Shown here: positions 9,258-17,673 of the stretch, piece after piece
How the letters are laid out: every line of letters starts with the position of its first letter
How positions within the stretch are numbered: position 1 is the first letter of the stretch
Origin: an uncultured Bacilli bacterium
GTDB taxonomy: Bacteria > Bacillota_I > Bacilli_A > RF39 > UBA660
Assembly: GCA_934162445.1 (NCBI GenBank)
Contig: CAKPIT010000002.1
Location: forward strand, 186,001-250,000
Direction: 5' to 3'
Length of the DNA: 64,000 nt
Notes under the pieces: model-generated
Seen by the model: the letters and a program-made list of their open reading frames with translations, nothing else
Databases searched by the model: none
Told to the model about the DNA's origin: nothing
Translations under genes and position numbers: made by a program

Positions 9258-9311
9258 GTGATGGATAGAAGAATATCTGGTGTTGTTGTAGATGCTGGAC
9301 ATGGCAGATAA
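9258..9311 (+). pseudogene. amidase gene, 5' fragment cut off by the element
   Basis: GTG 9258 or ATG 9261 follows AGAGGTG and encodes MDRRISGVVVDAGHG, the first strand and zinc-site motif of an Amidase_3 N-acetylmuramoyl-L-alanine amidase. Right after the Gly codon GGC the frame enters the element and stops at TAA 9309-9311. The continuation of this gene is at 22202-23578. Joining codon GGC 9303-9305 to GGA 22202-22204 gives an uninterrupted DAGHGGNDPGA motif. No signal peptide is encoded. Confidence 0.9.
9299..9305 (+). other. attL core (ACATGGC)
   Basis: Seven bases shared with 22195-22201. The left side is amidase coding sequence and the right side is element. The centre of symmetry of the flanking inverted repeat falls between 9300 and 9301, so the CA at that point is the likely 2-bp crossover site. 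Confidence 0.8.
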
Positions 9312-9313
9312 TC

Positions 9314-9323
9314 TTATGCACGG
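9314..9323 (+). repeat. left arm of attP inverted repeat
   Basis: TTATGCACGG, the exact reverse complement of CCGTGCATAA at 22174-22183. In the excised circle the two arms would flank the core at 13 nt on each side. Bases outside the arms also partly match (4 of 6). It is the likely binding site of the recombinase C-terminal domains. Confidence 0.75.
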
Positions 9324-9327
9324 TACA

Positions 9328-11472
9328 TTAAATTGTAAAATTCCAGAATATCTTAATAGGACGATTATTGTTTTCGTCTTTTTTTCCTATTATGATTTTA
9401 GAAATTAACTGATCAATAGTAAATCTATCTAACTTTTCAATATGTTTAATACCTTGTTCAGTATATTTTTCTAATACACTTTTTTCGTTTTCAATAGTAT
9501 TTTCTTTTCCTCTTAATTCGTTAATCTCTTTATTGATCTCATCAATTCTTGAATTGAAATTATTAATATCATATTGATATTTATTTTTTAACATTACAAA
9601 TTCATTAGCAGATATTATGCCGTCAGCTTTATCATCATATAACAAAGCAAAGCGTTCATTAATCTTGCTAATTTTTTTATTAATTTCTTCTTTTTCTTTT
9701 TGCAAGATTATTAAATCTTTTTCATAATCTCTTTGAGCTTTTTTTTTGTAGTAGTTTTTTTCTAATTCTTTTTGATTAGCATATTTATCTATCATTTTAT
9801 TAATTTCATTTAAAACAAGTTCTTCTAGTACTTCATATCTAATATAACTGATATTATCACAAGTTAATCTGCCAGCGTGTCTATGATTTCTACAATGTAA
9901 ATAAGGTTTCATAAAGTAATTTTTTCTTGGGCCAGACTTACATAAAATTTTTTGAAAAGATTTACCACAAACACCGCAATATACTTTTTTACTAAATAAA
10001 TGTACTTCGCCATTTTTACCAGGACGAGCTCTGCTTGTAGTTGTAGTAAGTACATCTATTTGTTCCATAATTATTGAATACAATTCACTATTAAGAGACA
10101 ATGTTTTTTCTCTTAATGTATCATATTTTAATGAAATATTTTTTAAATCAGATCCTATTAAACTATTTTCTAAATTATTAATTGCTTCATTTAATATTAA
10201 TAATTTATCGTCTGGTGTTTCATAATCTTTTAAATTGTTTTGTATTGCTTTAATAAGTTCTTTAGCGTCTTTTCTAGCATTACTTAAATCAATTTTAGTT
10301 TTGCGATCAGCGAATTTCTTACGTACTAATTTAGAAGTTTCTGGATCAATGATTCTTTCGTGGGCACAAGCAATTATACATTGTTCGTTTTTTGGAATTT
10401 TTTTATAACCTTTTATGTTATATGCAATTCTTTCTGTTCTATGTTGGATTAAAAGCCCATCGTAAGTTTCATCAAGTAATATTTTTCTTATAGTATCCAA
10501 ATTCCAAAATTCAGCCCCATTTGGATATTGCGGACATACAAATTTGGATCCTTGTAATTTTTTGTATCTACTAGGTGTTGGGATTTTTCTTTCGTTAAGT
10601 GATTGACAAATTTTATAATATCCAATACCATTAGCATACATAGAATATATTTCTCTTACAACTTTAGCTGCTTCTTCATCAACTATTAAATGATACATAT
10701 CGTCTGGATCTTCAGTATATCCGTAAGGAGCAAAGGATCCCGTCCACTGTCCTGCGTTATTTTTAGCTCTCAAAGTTTTCTTTGTATTGATAGATTGTTC
10801 TTCAATTTTCCATTCATCTACCATAGCAGTTATTTGACTAGACTTTTTATTACCTTTGTTATAAGTATCAATATTATCAACTATACTTAAAAATCTAATA
10901 TTCCATTCTATAAATTTCTTATGTAAATACTTTTCTACGAATTCAATACTTCTTGCAAATCTAGCTTGTGTTTTACAAACATAAACATCAGTATTACCAA
11001 GTTCACAGAATAATAGTGTTTTATTCCATTCTTCACGTGTTCTGTCGCTACCACTTATATCTTCTTCATAAAAAATACCTATAACTTCAATTTCTTTGTC
11101 ATTACAATACGTTAATAACATTAATAACTGATTCAAGATACTTTTACTTACATTTCCTTTTTCTCTATCTAAATCTTCTTGTGATAATCTGACATAGATA
11201 ATACCACGTTTTCCCGGTGTGTGATATGATCCTATAAGACCATTCTTTCTAAAACAACCATGATTATTAGGTTTAGATACTTTTAATAATGTTCGCAAAT
11301 AATCTGTCATATATTCTAAATTATCTTCACTTAATAATCTTTTTATTGTTTTAAATTCTATTGTTTCTAGGTAATCATCACTAGACACATTATCAATATT
11401 ATATTCATTTAAAATTTCTGTATTACTAAAACTACTACTTACCACCTTTCCTTGATCTTCCAACATACGCAT
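9328..11472 (-). CDS. large serine recombinase (integrase)
   Basis: A 714-residue site-specific recombinase that would integrate and excise the element. Domains: an unusual N-terminal extension of about 87 residues; the resolvase catalytic domain beginning GIIYVRLSQEDLDREKG with nucleophile Ser97; the DNA-binding Recombinase domain (about 270-370, APYGY then GIGYYKICQSLNERKIPTP); a Cys-rich zinc ribbon (CGVCGKSFQ, then LHCRNH, then LTC); and a long coiled coil near the C terminus. The ATG at 11472 follows AAAGGA; a second in-frame ATG lies at 11466. The gene ends 4 nt from the attP arm, the usual place for such integrases. Its promoter region holds two inverted repeats. Confidence 0.95.
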   Translation of the reverse strand: MRMLEDQGKVVSSSFSNTEILNEYNIDNVSSDDYLETIEFKTIKRLLSEDNLEYMTDYLRTLLKVSKPNNHGCFRKNGLIGSYHTPGKRGIIYVRLSQEDLDREKGNVSKSILNQLLMLLTYCNDKEIEVIGIFYEEDISGSDRTREEWNKTLLFCELGNTDVYVCKTQARFARSIEFVEKYLHKKFIEWNIRFLSIVDNIDTYNKGNKKSSQITAMVDEWKIEEQSINTKKTLRAKNNAGQWTGSFAPYGYTEDPDDMYHLIVDEEAAKVVREIYSMYANGIGYYKICQSLNERKIPTPSRYKKLQGSKFVCPQYPNGAEFWNLDTIRKILLDETYDGLLIQHRTERIAYNIKGYKKIPKNEQCIIACAHERIIDPETSKLVRKKFADRKTKIDLSNARKDAKELIKAIQNNLKDYETPDDKLLILNEAINNLENSLIGSDLKNISLKYDTLREKTLSLNSELYSIIMEQIDVLTTTTSRARPGKNGEVHLFSKKVYCGVCGKSFQKILCKSGPRKNYFMKPYLHCRNHRHAGRLTCDNISYIRYEVLEELVLNEINKMIDKYANQKELEKNYYKKKAQRDYEKDLIILQKEKEEINKKISKINERFALLYDDKADGIISANEFVMLKNKYQYDINNFNSRIDEINKEINELRGKENTIENEKSVLEKYTEQGIKHIEKLDRFTIDQLISKIIIGKKDENNNRPIKIFWNFTI

Positions 11473-11491
11473 TTTCCTTTCATATACATTG

Positions 11492-11544
11492 AAAGCGCTG
11501 TAATACTATAATCAAATTATAATGCGCTTTAATGGGAATTACAG
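11492..11544 (-). promoter_or_regulatory. recombinase promoter region with dyads
   Basis: On the minus strand a TATAAT box lies at 11521-11516. Around it AAAGCGC (11492-11498) faces GCGCTTT (11524-11530), and CTGTAAT (11498-11504) faces ATTACAG (11538-11544). Such dyads over a -10 box suggest operator sites. The -35 region is poor, which fits a promoter that needs control. This is inference from sequence only. Confidence 0.45.
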
Positions 11545-11675
11545 CCCCTTAATTCATTTTCAAGGTTTAAAATTATTGTAGCCAATTTTTTATTAAATAG
11601 TTCTATAAAATTTTCTTCATTTTCAACATTAGTTATAATTTTATTTTCTATAATATAATTAACTTTTTTTTCCAT
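11529..11675 (-). CDS. 48-residue protein upstream of the recombinase
   Basis: A small gene encoding MEKKVNYIIENKI... and ending RGCNSH. The start is ATG 11675, with an AAAGGGGGG binding site 4 nt upstream. It is acidic, soluble and probably helical; no family recognised. It lies 56 nt ahead of the recombinase in the same direction and its end overlaps the recombinase promoter region. A recombination directionality factor or a regulator of the integrase are possible roles, on position alone. Confidence 0.6.
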   Translation of the reverse strand: MEKKVNYIIENKIITNVENEENFIELFNKKLATIILNLENELRGCNSH

Positions 11676-11702
11676 TTAACCCCCCTTTATTCTAATTAAG
11701 AC

Positions 11703-11730
11703 TATGAATAATTAAATTTAATTATTCATA
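11703..11730. repeat. 28-bp perfect AT palindrome
   Basis: An uninterrupted palindrome centred between 11716 and 11717, outer arms TATGAATAATTAAA and its complement. A second hairpin, TAATAGTTTT with AAAACTATTA, follows at 11744-11775. Both lie between the small ORF and the decayed minus-strand gene. They could be terminators, since T runs flank them on the minus strand, or a protein-binding site. Confidence 0.6.
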
Positions 11731-11809
11731 TACAAAAAAAGATTAATAGTTTTGAGTAAAAATTTAAAACTATTAGTACATACTTACTCTAGAATTAAAA
11801 AACTATTCA

Positions 11810-12430
11810 TCAGATTGTTAAGTTATAATCATCATATAAATTAATATTTTCATAAGTATAATATTTTTTTCCATATCAAAAAATCTGTTGAAATTATCAA
11901 CAAATCTACGACCTTTTGAAGATATCAATTTTAATGTTTTATCAACCCTCTTAATATCAGTTCTCTTATACCAATCTATTAGACTATATTTATCATCAAA
12001 CCCATCATCAATTCCGATTCCTTTACTTATAACGTGCTTTAATAAGTCTTTTTCAAAGTTATTGTTAGATAGTTCATTAACATAAACATCTAATAGTGAA
12101 AATATTTTTATTTGATTATTTAAACTATTTTTTATATAAATAGTTTTATCGTCTTTATCATAAGAAAATTTAGTATCTAAATTATCACAATATTTAACCT
12201 TATAACCGTCTGCATACATAGCTTTAACAAACAAATTATAAATATCATTATAATTATTTTGAAAAAGCGCCGGATACTCAAAATGTTTATAATCTTTTAA
12301 AATCCATATTACTTTTGTAATTATCCAAAATTTCTTTCTCTATATTTAGCGTAGTAGTTTTAATTTTATCAAATTCATTATTAGCAGTATAATTACTAAT
12401 TTCTTTTAATTTATTTATTATATCTATAAT
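11810..12430 (-). pseudogene. decayed element gene of unknown function
   Basis: Minus-strand reading gives about 205 residues in three frames. It begins at codon ATT 12430 after AAAGGGGGTAA (IDIINKLKEISNYTANNEF), shifts frame at an A run near 12315, continues through LKDYKHFEYPALFQNNY and FVKAMYADGYKVKYCDN, and shifts again at the A7 run near 11872 to end YYTYENINLYDDYNLTI. The start codon is ATT where ATG would be expected. An intact 138-codon stretch (11818-12234) remains open. The two shifts fall in A runs, so base-calling error is an alternative, but the missing start codon supports real decay. Family not recognised. Confidence 0.6.
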
Positions 12431-12450
12431 TTACCCCCTTTAAAAAGCAT

Positions 12451-12475
12451 AAAAAAAGACTAACTTATGCTAGTC
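12451..12475 (-). terminator. terminator on minus strand
   Basis: On the minus strand GACTA and TAGTC pair around an 8-nt loop, followed by seven T. It ends the small decayed gene at 12460-12676. Confidence 0.7.
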
Positions 12476-12676
12476 AATTCCTCATATTTCTTTTTTAGCT
12501 TACTAATATTATTATTTATATCAACAATAATATTTTCGCATATATAATCTAAAGTGTTGTTAATAATATCATTTTTTTAGTTTTTCATTATAAGATAATG
12601 CCTGTTCTTTATTAGTAGTTTTATTACCATATAAATTTTGTAATACATCATTATTTATTAAATTCTTAATAGACAT
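12460..12676 (-). pseudogene. small decayed element gene
   Basis: Begins at ATG 12676 (MSIKNLINNDVLQNLYGN) and runs 35 codons to TGA 12571-12569. The reading continues one frame over as DIINNTLDYICENIIVDINN and ends KKYEELTSIS at 12460, inside its own terminator. The shift falls in a run of seven A (minus strand). No family recognised. It may be a real frameshift, a sequencing error, or an expressed 35-residue peptide. Confidence 0.5.
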
Positions 12677-13015
12677 ATAAGTAATGAATTTATTATCGTT
12701 TTTAAAAGTATAAATATAGAAGAAATAACTAAAGATGATTTAATTATTAAAAAACTATTAGATTTGAGTTTGTTATATGAAAATGAAAATTCTAAAAATT
12801 AGATTAGATTAGTTAGTTATCAAATAAAAGGATACGAAATTCAAAAACAACATTTAATAGATAATAAATCTTATTTCTTTCAAAAGAAAAAAATAGAGAA
12901 ACATAATAAAAAAATTGAAGAATTAGATAATAAAATATTAAAGTGTTTAAAAGATATTGAAGATGTAATTTCATTAATGGAAAATAATTACGATTTGATA
13001 AGCAATCATAATTAG
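12677..13015 (+). pseudogene. coiled-coil gene remnant
   Basis: A plus-strand frame without a start codon reads INIEEITKDDLIIKKLLDLS, stops at TAG 12800-12802, and continues in frame as SYQIKGYEIQKQHLIDNKSY through a Lys/Glu-rich coiled coil to TAG 13013-13015. Codon use resembles the neighbouring element genes. The missing start and the internal TAG suggest a dead gene. Function unknown. Confidence 0.4.
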
Positions 13016-13064
13016 AAGTATTTGTTCTAAAATTGTAAAACTATAGATAAAATTTTCTCTATTC

Positions 13065-13077
13065 TATGTTATAATAA
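13065..13077 (+). promoter_or_regulatory. extended -10 promoter for the cargo genes
   Basis: TATGTTATAATAA contains TATAAT with a TG extension and lies 31 nt before the ligase-like gene. The same 13 bases occur at 18375-18387 before the vanW gene. No good -35 box is present at either. Confidence 0.6.
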
Positions 13078-13105
13078 GATAGAATAGGAGGGAGCTTAAA
13101 AAAAT

Positions 13106-14632
13106 ATGAAAGATTTACTAAAAAAAGAAAAAACAATTTTAGAAGTTATAGCTGACATTTATATTTTTGTTATGATATTAGTTTTTCCTTTAATAGTTGA
13201 TAAAACAGGATTCTTTCACATACTTGAATGTAAATGGTATTCTTATGTGACGATAGCAACTACATATATTGGTATAAATATTCTTGTGATTCTTTATTTT
13301 TTAATATTTAAGAAAGTAAATATTTTTAAAAGTACAAAGTTTACAATTGTTCAATGGTTAGCAGTAGGATTTTTAGCTGTGAATGTTGTATCTTGCTTTA
13401 GCTCGCCTTTTTTTAATAAATATGATTTGTTTATGGGGGTAGGTAGAGGCGAAGGACTTATTGCAATGTCATTATATACATTATCTTTTTTATGTGTTTC
13501 ATTGTTTGCAAAGTTTAAAAAAAGATATATTACTTATTTTTCTATTTCTTCAATATTAATAAGTTTAATAGAAGTTTTACAATATGTTGGGTTTAATCCA
13601 TTTAATATGTATCAAGACGGAATAGGAACTCATAATGTTAGTTTTATGGGAACAATAGGAAATGTTGATTTCATATCAGCAATGTATTGTATATTATTAA
13701 CTGTTTCGTTTAGTGCTTACGTGTTTTTAGAAGATAACAAGAAGTGGGAAAAAGTATTACACATAATATCTATTTTAATGGGATTTTTCATAATTGGAAT
13801 AATAGACGTTCAAAGTGGTAAAGTTGCATTTTTTGGAACATTAGTTATAATTTTCCCATTTATAATTGCTAATAATAAAAGACTTTCAAGATTTTTAGTA
13901 ATGTTGGCAACAGTCTTAATGTCGTATTGTATAAATGTAATTTTAAATCCAGAGTATCATTATGATTTACATAAATTAGGACTATATTTTCAATTTAATT
14001 ACATTGTAGTATTATTCCTAATCGTATGTGTTATTCTTGTTTATTTAGCATACTTATTTAATAAAAAAGTAGAATATGATTTTTCCGATAATAAAAAACT
14101 AATCAAATATTTTTATTTAGGAATATTTGGTTGTGGTGTACTTGCTTTGTTAGTATTATATTTTGTCAATTTCAAAGATGGAATGTTATATGAAATGCAC
14201 GAATTATTACACGGAAATTTTGATGATGATTTTGGTACTTATAGAATATTCTTGTGGAAAAGGGCATTTACATTAATACCACAATATCCAATTTTGGGAT
14301 CTGGACCGGATACATTTGCAATTAGATTTATGGCTAAATATACTTCTGATATTGCTGCTATTGGGCCATTAACTTTAAATGATACAGCAGCCAATGTTTA
14401 CTTAACTATGATTATTAATGTTGGTATAGTTGGTTTAATAAATTATCTAGCATTTATATTCTTCCAGTTAAAAAATGGTATTAAAAGAATGAATAGTTAT
14501 TCAGCGGTTTTATTAATTACAATGGTATGTTATTTAATTCAAGACTTCTTTAATTTATGGTTAGTTATAGTGACGCCAATATTCTGGTTATTAATGGCAT
14601 TACATTATAGAAGTATTTGTTCTGAAAAATAG
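13106..14632 (+). CDS. O-antigen ligase/polymerase-like membrane protein
   Basis: A 508-residue multi-pass membrane protein with about 12 hydrophobic helices. A large extracytoplasmic loop late in the protein contains FGTYRIFLWKRAFTLIPQYPILGSGPDTFAIRF. This W-K-A-x-x-L-I-x-x-x-P-I-L-G-x-G-P pattern is the hallmark of the Wzy_C/O-antigen ligase family (PF04932), which joins lipid-linked glycans to an acceptor. In Gram-positive bacteria relatives polymerise or attach teichuronic-type or capsule polymers. An AGGAGGG site is present but about 12 nt from the ATG. It is the first plus-strand cargo gene, followed by a surface protein with its own promoter. Confidence 0.82.
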   Translation: MKDLLKKEKTILEVIADIYIFVMILVFPLIVDKTGFFHILECKWYSYVTIATTYIGINILVILYFLIFKKVNIFKSTKFTIVQWLAVGFLAVNVVSCFSSPFFNKYDLFMGVGRGEGLIAMSLYTLSFLCVSLFAKFKKRYITYFSISSILISLIEVLQYVGFNPFNMYQDGIGTHNVSFMGTIGNVDFISAMYCILLTVSFSAYVFLEDNKKWEKVLHIISILMGFFIIGIIDVQSGKVAFFGTLVIIFPFIIANNKRLSRFLVMLATVLMSYCINVILNPEYHYDLHKLGLYFQFNYIVVLFLIVCVILVYLAYLFNKKVEYDFSDNKKLIKYFYLGIFGCGVLALLVLYFVNFKDGMLYEMHELLHGNFDDDFGTYRIFLWKRAFTLIPQYPILGSGPDTFAIRFMAKYTSDIAAIGPLTLNDTAANVYLTMIINVGIVGLINYLAFIFFQLKNGIKRMNSYSAVLLITMVCYLIQDFFNLWLVIVTPIFWLLMALHYRSICSEK

Positions 14633-14642
14633 CACACATTTA

Positions 14643-14671
14643 TTGCAAAAAATGTCGAAATAATATATAAT
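14643..14671 (+). promoter_or_regulatory. sigma-A type promoter
   Basis: TTGCAA and TATAAT are separated by 17 nt, the best promoter in the element. It drives the repeat-containing surface protein at 14704. Confidence 0.8.
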
Positions 14672-14703
14672 TAGAAACGAAGATATGGGAGGGTGGAACT
14701 TTT

Positions 14704-16362
14704 ATGGACAAATTTAAAAGCAAAGTTATAAAACTTGCTGTCAGTGGTGTTATAATATTCGTTATTGGAATATTTGTCGGATACCAATTAAATTACGGTA
14801 CGCTTTCATCAATTCAGGGTTATTTATTTAACGCTGCTGGTGAAGCTTCAGATTCGAATGCGTCAAATTCTAATGCGTCAAATTCTAATGCGTCTGACTC
14901 TAACGCGTCTGACGCCAACGCTTCAAGTGCAAATGCAAGTGCAACAGATAATATAATTTATCTTCAAAATTTTGCACTAGGATCTACGAGTGCAAAACAA
15001 GGTGATAAAGTAAATGTTACGGTTGGTACAAGTGGTGCTTGTAATTCGGCTGTGTCTATTGTATTTAAAGGTGGAAATGGTACAACATTTACAGCACAAG
15101 TTAAAGATATTGCTGGTAATCCTTACATAGTAATACCAAATTCAGCTGTTACTACAACATATTCAGTTAGCGATGTATTGTTAGTGGGGAGAAATAGCGA
15201 TAATACGACATTTACAAAACAATATAGTACATCTGGATCTAATACATACGCATTTAATAGTTTCCTAACTGTTGTTGCAAAAGAGACTAATAATGGCGGA
15301 ACACAACAACCTGTTGCAAAGGTTAGTTTAACAAGTATTTCACTTGGTAGTACTTCAGCAAAAGTAAGTGATAAAGTATATCTTAACGTTCAAACAAGTG
15401 AAAAATTAAATAGTTTAAAATTAGTATTTACTTCTACTGACGGAAAAACATTTACTGTTTATGCAAAAGATCTATCAACAAAACCTTATATTGAAATTCC
15501 TTCTTCAACTGTTGGTGGAACCTATTCATTAACAAGTACTATTATATTTACACCAAAGAGTTCAACAGCTTATAGCAAAGATGGTGGAAATGATACTGAA
15601 AAATTTGATTTCAATTCTACAATAGAAATTAGCGACGGAACAGAAACAACTTTTATTTATAATAATGAAGATATAAATTCAGATGTATTAACTAAATTAT
15701 ATAATGCTCCAAGTGGTAGCGAAATTACAATCAATGCTAATTCTAATACATTAATTAATGAAGAATTATTTAATGCAATTAAAGGTAAAAATAAGAAATT
15801 AGTTATTAACTATAAAGACAATCAAATAGTATTCAATGGTAGAGATATAGACGATCCAAAAACTATTGATATTAGTATGACTGTTGATAACGTATCAAGC
15901 AATGAAGATATTAATAAGTTAGTATCAAGCGGAATAGTTGTAAACTTCCCAGACAATGGTAATTTACCAGGTAAGGCATTAATAAGAGTAAAAGCAACTG
16001 ATGATGTAGATAAAGTTCTAAATGATAATGTTTATGTATATGTATATAACGAATCTACAAAAGACTTCTGTGTTGTTGATACAAGTGTTAAAAAATCAAA
16101 AGACGGATATTATGAATTTAAAATTGCTCACAACTCTGATTATCTAATTGTAAACGAAAAATTAGATAGTAAGTTGGTTGTTAGTCAAAGCGACGGAAAT
16201 ATAGTTAACTTCCAAGAAGGAAATGGTACACTTCTTATGTTAATAGCTGTTGGTATTGCTGTAATAATTGCAGCAGTAATAGTAATCATTGTTCTAAAAA
16301 AGAAAAAAAGCACACCTTTACAAAATAAAAAAAAGAATAATGATATAAACAACAACTTATAA
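14704..16362 (+). CDS. bitopic surface protein with NAS-rich linker and two Ig-like repeats
   Basis: A 552-residue protein with an N-terminal membrane helix (about 10-27), a Ser/Asn/Ala low-complexity linker (about 49-80, repeats of SNAS type), and two homologous beta domains of about 110 residues. Each domain opens with the shared pattern LGSTSAK-GDKV and carries a PYI-IP-S motif. An alpha/beta segment, a second helix (about 512-537) and a Lys-rich tail follow. There is no LPxTG motif, so both ends are membrane-held and the loop lies outside. GGGAGGGTGG precedes the ATG. Function unknown. It may scaffold or receive the product of the adjacent ligase. Confidence 0.75.
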   Translation: MDKFKSKVIKLAVSGVIIFVIGIFVGYQLNYGTLSSIQGYLFNAAGEASDSNASNSNASNSNASDSNASDANASSANASATDNIIYLQNFALGSTSAKQGDKVNVTVGTSGACNSAVSIVFKGGNGTTFTAQVKDIAGNPYIVIPNSAVTTTYSVSDVLLVGRNSDNTTFTKQYSTSGSNTYAFNSFLTVVAKETNNGGTQQPVAKVSLTSISLGSTSAKVSDKVYLNVQTSEKLNSLKLVFTSTDGKTFTVYAKDLSTKPYIEIPSSTVGGTYSLTSTIIFTPKSSTAYSKDGGNDTEKFDFNSTIEISDGTETTFIYNNEDINSDVLTKLYNAPSGSEITINANSNTLINEELFNAIKGKNKKLVINYKDNQIVFNGRDIDDPKTIDISMTVDNVSSNEDINKLVSSGIVVNFPDNGNLPGKALIRVKATDDVDKVLNDNVYVYVYNESTKDFCVVDTSVKKSKDGYYEFKIAHNSDYLIVNEKLDSKLVVSQSDGNIVNFQEGNGTLLMLIAVGIAVIIAAVIVIIVLKKKKSTPLQNKKKNNDINNNL

Positions 16363-16370
16363 GAAACTTA

Positions 16371-16394
16371 AAAAAAGAGCTCAAGCTCTTTTTT
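16371..16394. terminator. bidirectional terminator
   Basis: GAGC and GCTC pair around a 4-nt loop, with A6 on the left and T6 on the right. It separates the convergent surface-protein and GH3 genes. Confidence 0.9.
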
Positions 16395-17673
16395 ATTTGT
16401 ATAAATTTAAGTTTATTTTAAATTGAATATTTTTTAATATTAATCTATTAATTAATTCTTCAGATATTTTATCTTCTATAATGGCATTATATAGTTCTTC
16501 GTATGCTGATACATGATTAGATACTATTAATATATTATTACCAGCCAATATGGAATCAATATAAGGTGTTTTGGTGTTATATCCTTTTATCGTACTCATA
16601 GATAGATCATCAGTTATTATTATTCCGTCAAAGCTTAATAAAATATTGTGTATATTTCTTGAAAGAGATGACGGCTTGTTATCAATATTTGATACTATAT
16701 TATGTGATACCAATATAGCATTAGCTCCATTTTCAATACCAACTTTAAAAGGTACAAAATCATTATTTTTAATTGTTTTATATGATTTGTTATCTATTGC
16801 TATACTTGTATGTGTGTCTAGATTATCAGAATAACCGGGAAAATGTTTAAGTACATAAGATACATTCTTATTTTGTGTTTCTAAAATAGTTTTAATAAAT
16901 TTAGATGTTTCTTTTTTATCTTTACCAAAACTTCTTTCATAAATATAGGATTTTGGATTTGTAGAAATATCCGCAACGGGTGCTAGATTAACATTGATCC
17001 CTAATTCTTCTAAAAGATTAGATTTAATAATAGCGTCTTGTTTTATTTTTTCAAATCCACCAATTTTAAATAATTCTTGTGGTGATTGAAAAGGTAAATT
17101 AACAATATTCTTATTAGAACTTAATCTTGATACTATACCGCCTTCTTCATCTATTGCTATTAATAATGAATTATTTGATGTTGATTGATATAATTTAATT
17201 TCATTAATTAATTCGTCTTTCGTTTTGTTATCTATATCTCTTTGAAACAAAATATATCCACCAATATTATATTTGCTGATTGTCTCTATTTTATTTGTCT
17301 CTGGTACTCTAACTAATAATAGTTGTCCAATCTTTTCATTCAAAGACATATCTTGTAATATCTTTAATGCTTGATTATCATATTGCGGTTTTATATTTTC
17401 TTTATCAATATCTTTAATATTTATTGCTTGAATATATTTAAAATCATTTAGTTGTTTATTGTATTTAATTTTAATATTGTCTCCAATATCATAATCACTA
17501 TTATAGTTAAATCTGTATATATTATCATTTTCAGTTATTAATTCAAAATAATTTATATCTTTATATATTGTACCGAGTAAATATTTGCTTTTATAGATAT
17601 TGTAAAAATATAATGATATAAAAGTAATAACTATAAGTGGGATTATTAAAAATAAATGCTTATATTTTTTCAC
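16393..17673 (-). CDS. membrane-anchored GH3 beta-N-acetylhexosaminidase (NagZ-type)
   Basis: A 426-residue glycoside hydrolase family 3 enzyme, expected to remove terminal beta-GlcNAc from peptidoglycan fragments or from a wall glycan. An N-terminal helix (about 7-24) and an extra domain (about 30-95) precede the TIM barrel. Family motifs are AIDEEGGIVSRL (173-184), KHFPGYSDNLDTH (276-288, with the His/Asp pair of the general acid-base loop) and ITDDLSM (353-359, nucleophile Asp355). The start GTG 17673 lies inside the 3' end of the phosphopantetheinyl transferase gene (14-nt overlap), so the two are translationally coupled. The anchor implies action outside the membrane. Confidence 0.88.
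   Translation of the reverse strand: MKKYKHLFLIIPLIVITFISLYFYNIYKSKYLLGTIYKDINYFELITENDNIYRFNYNSDYDIGDNIKIKYNKQLNDFKYIQAINIKDIDKENIKPQYDNQALKILQDMSLNEKIGQLLLVRVPETNKIETISKYNIGGYILFQRDIDNKTKDELINEIKLYQSTSNNSLLIAIDEEGGIVSRLSSNKNIVNLPFQSPQELFKIGGFEKIKQDAIIKSNLLEELGINVNLAPVADISTNPKSYIYERSFGKDKKETSKFIKTILETQNKNVSYVLKHFPGYSDNLDTHTSIAIDNKSYKTIKNNDFVPFKVGIENGANAILVSHNIVSNIDNKPSSLSRNIHNILLSFDGIIITDDLSMSTIKGYNTKTPYIDSILAGNNILIVSNHVSAYEELYNAIIEDKISEELINRLILKNIQFKINLNLYK

Noticed and set aside
13106..14632. O-antigen ligase as a sign of a Gram-negative host
   Set aside because: LtaS, PolC, GpsB, SufU and RNase Y/J show a Gram-positive Bacilli-type cell; the family also occurs there.
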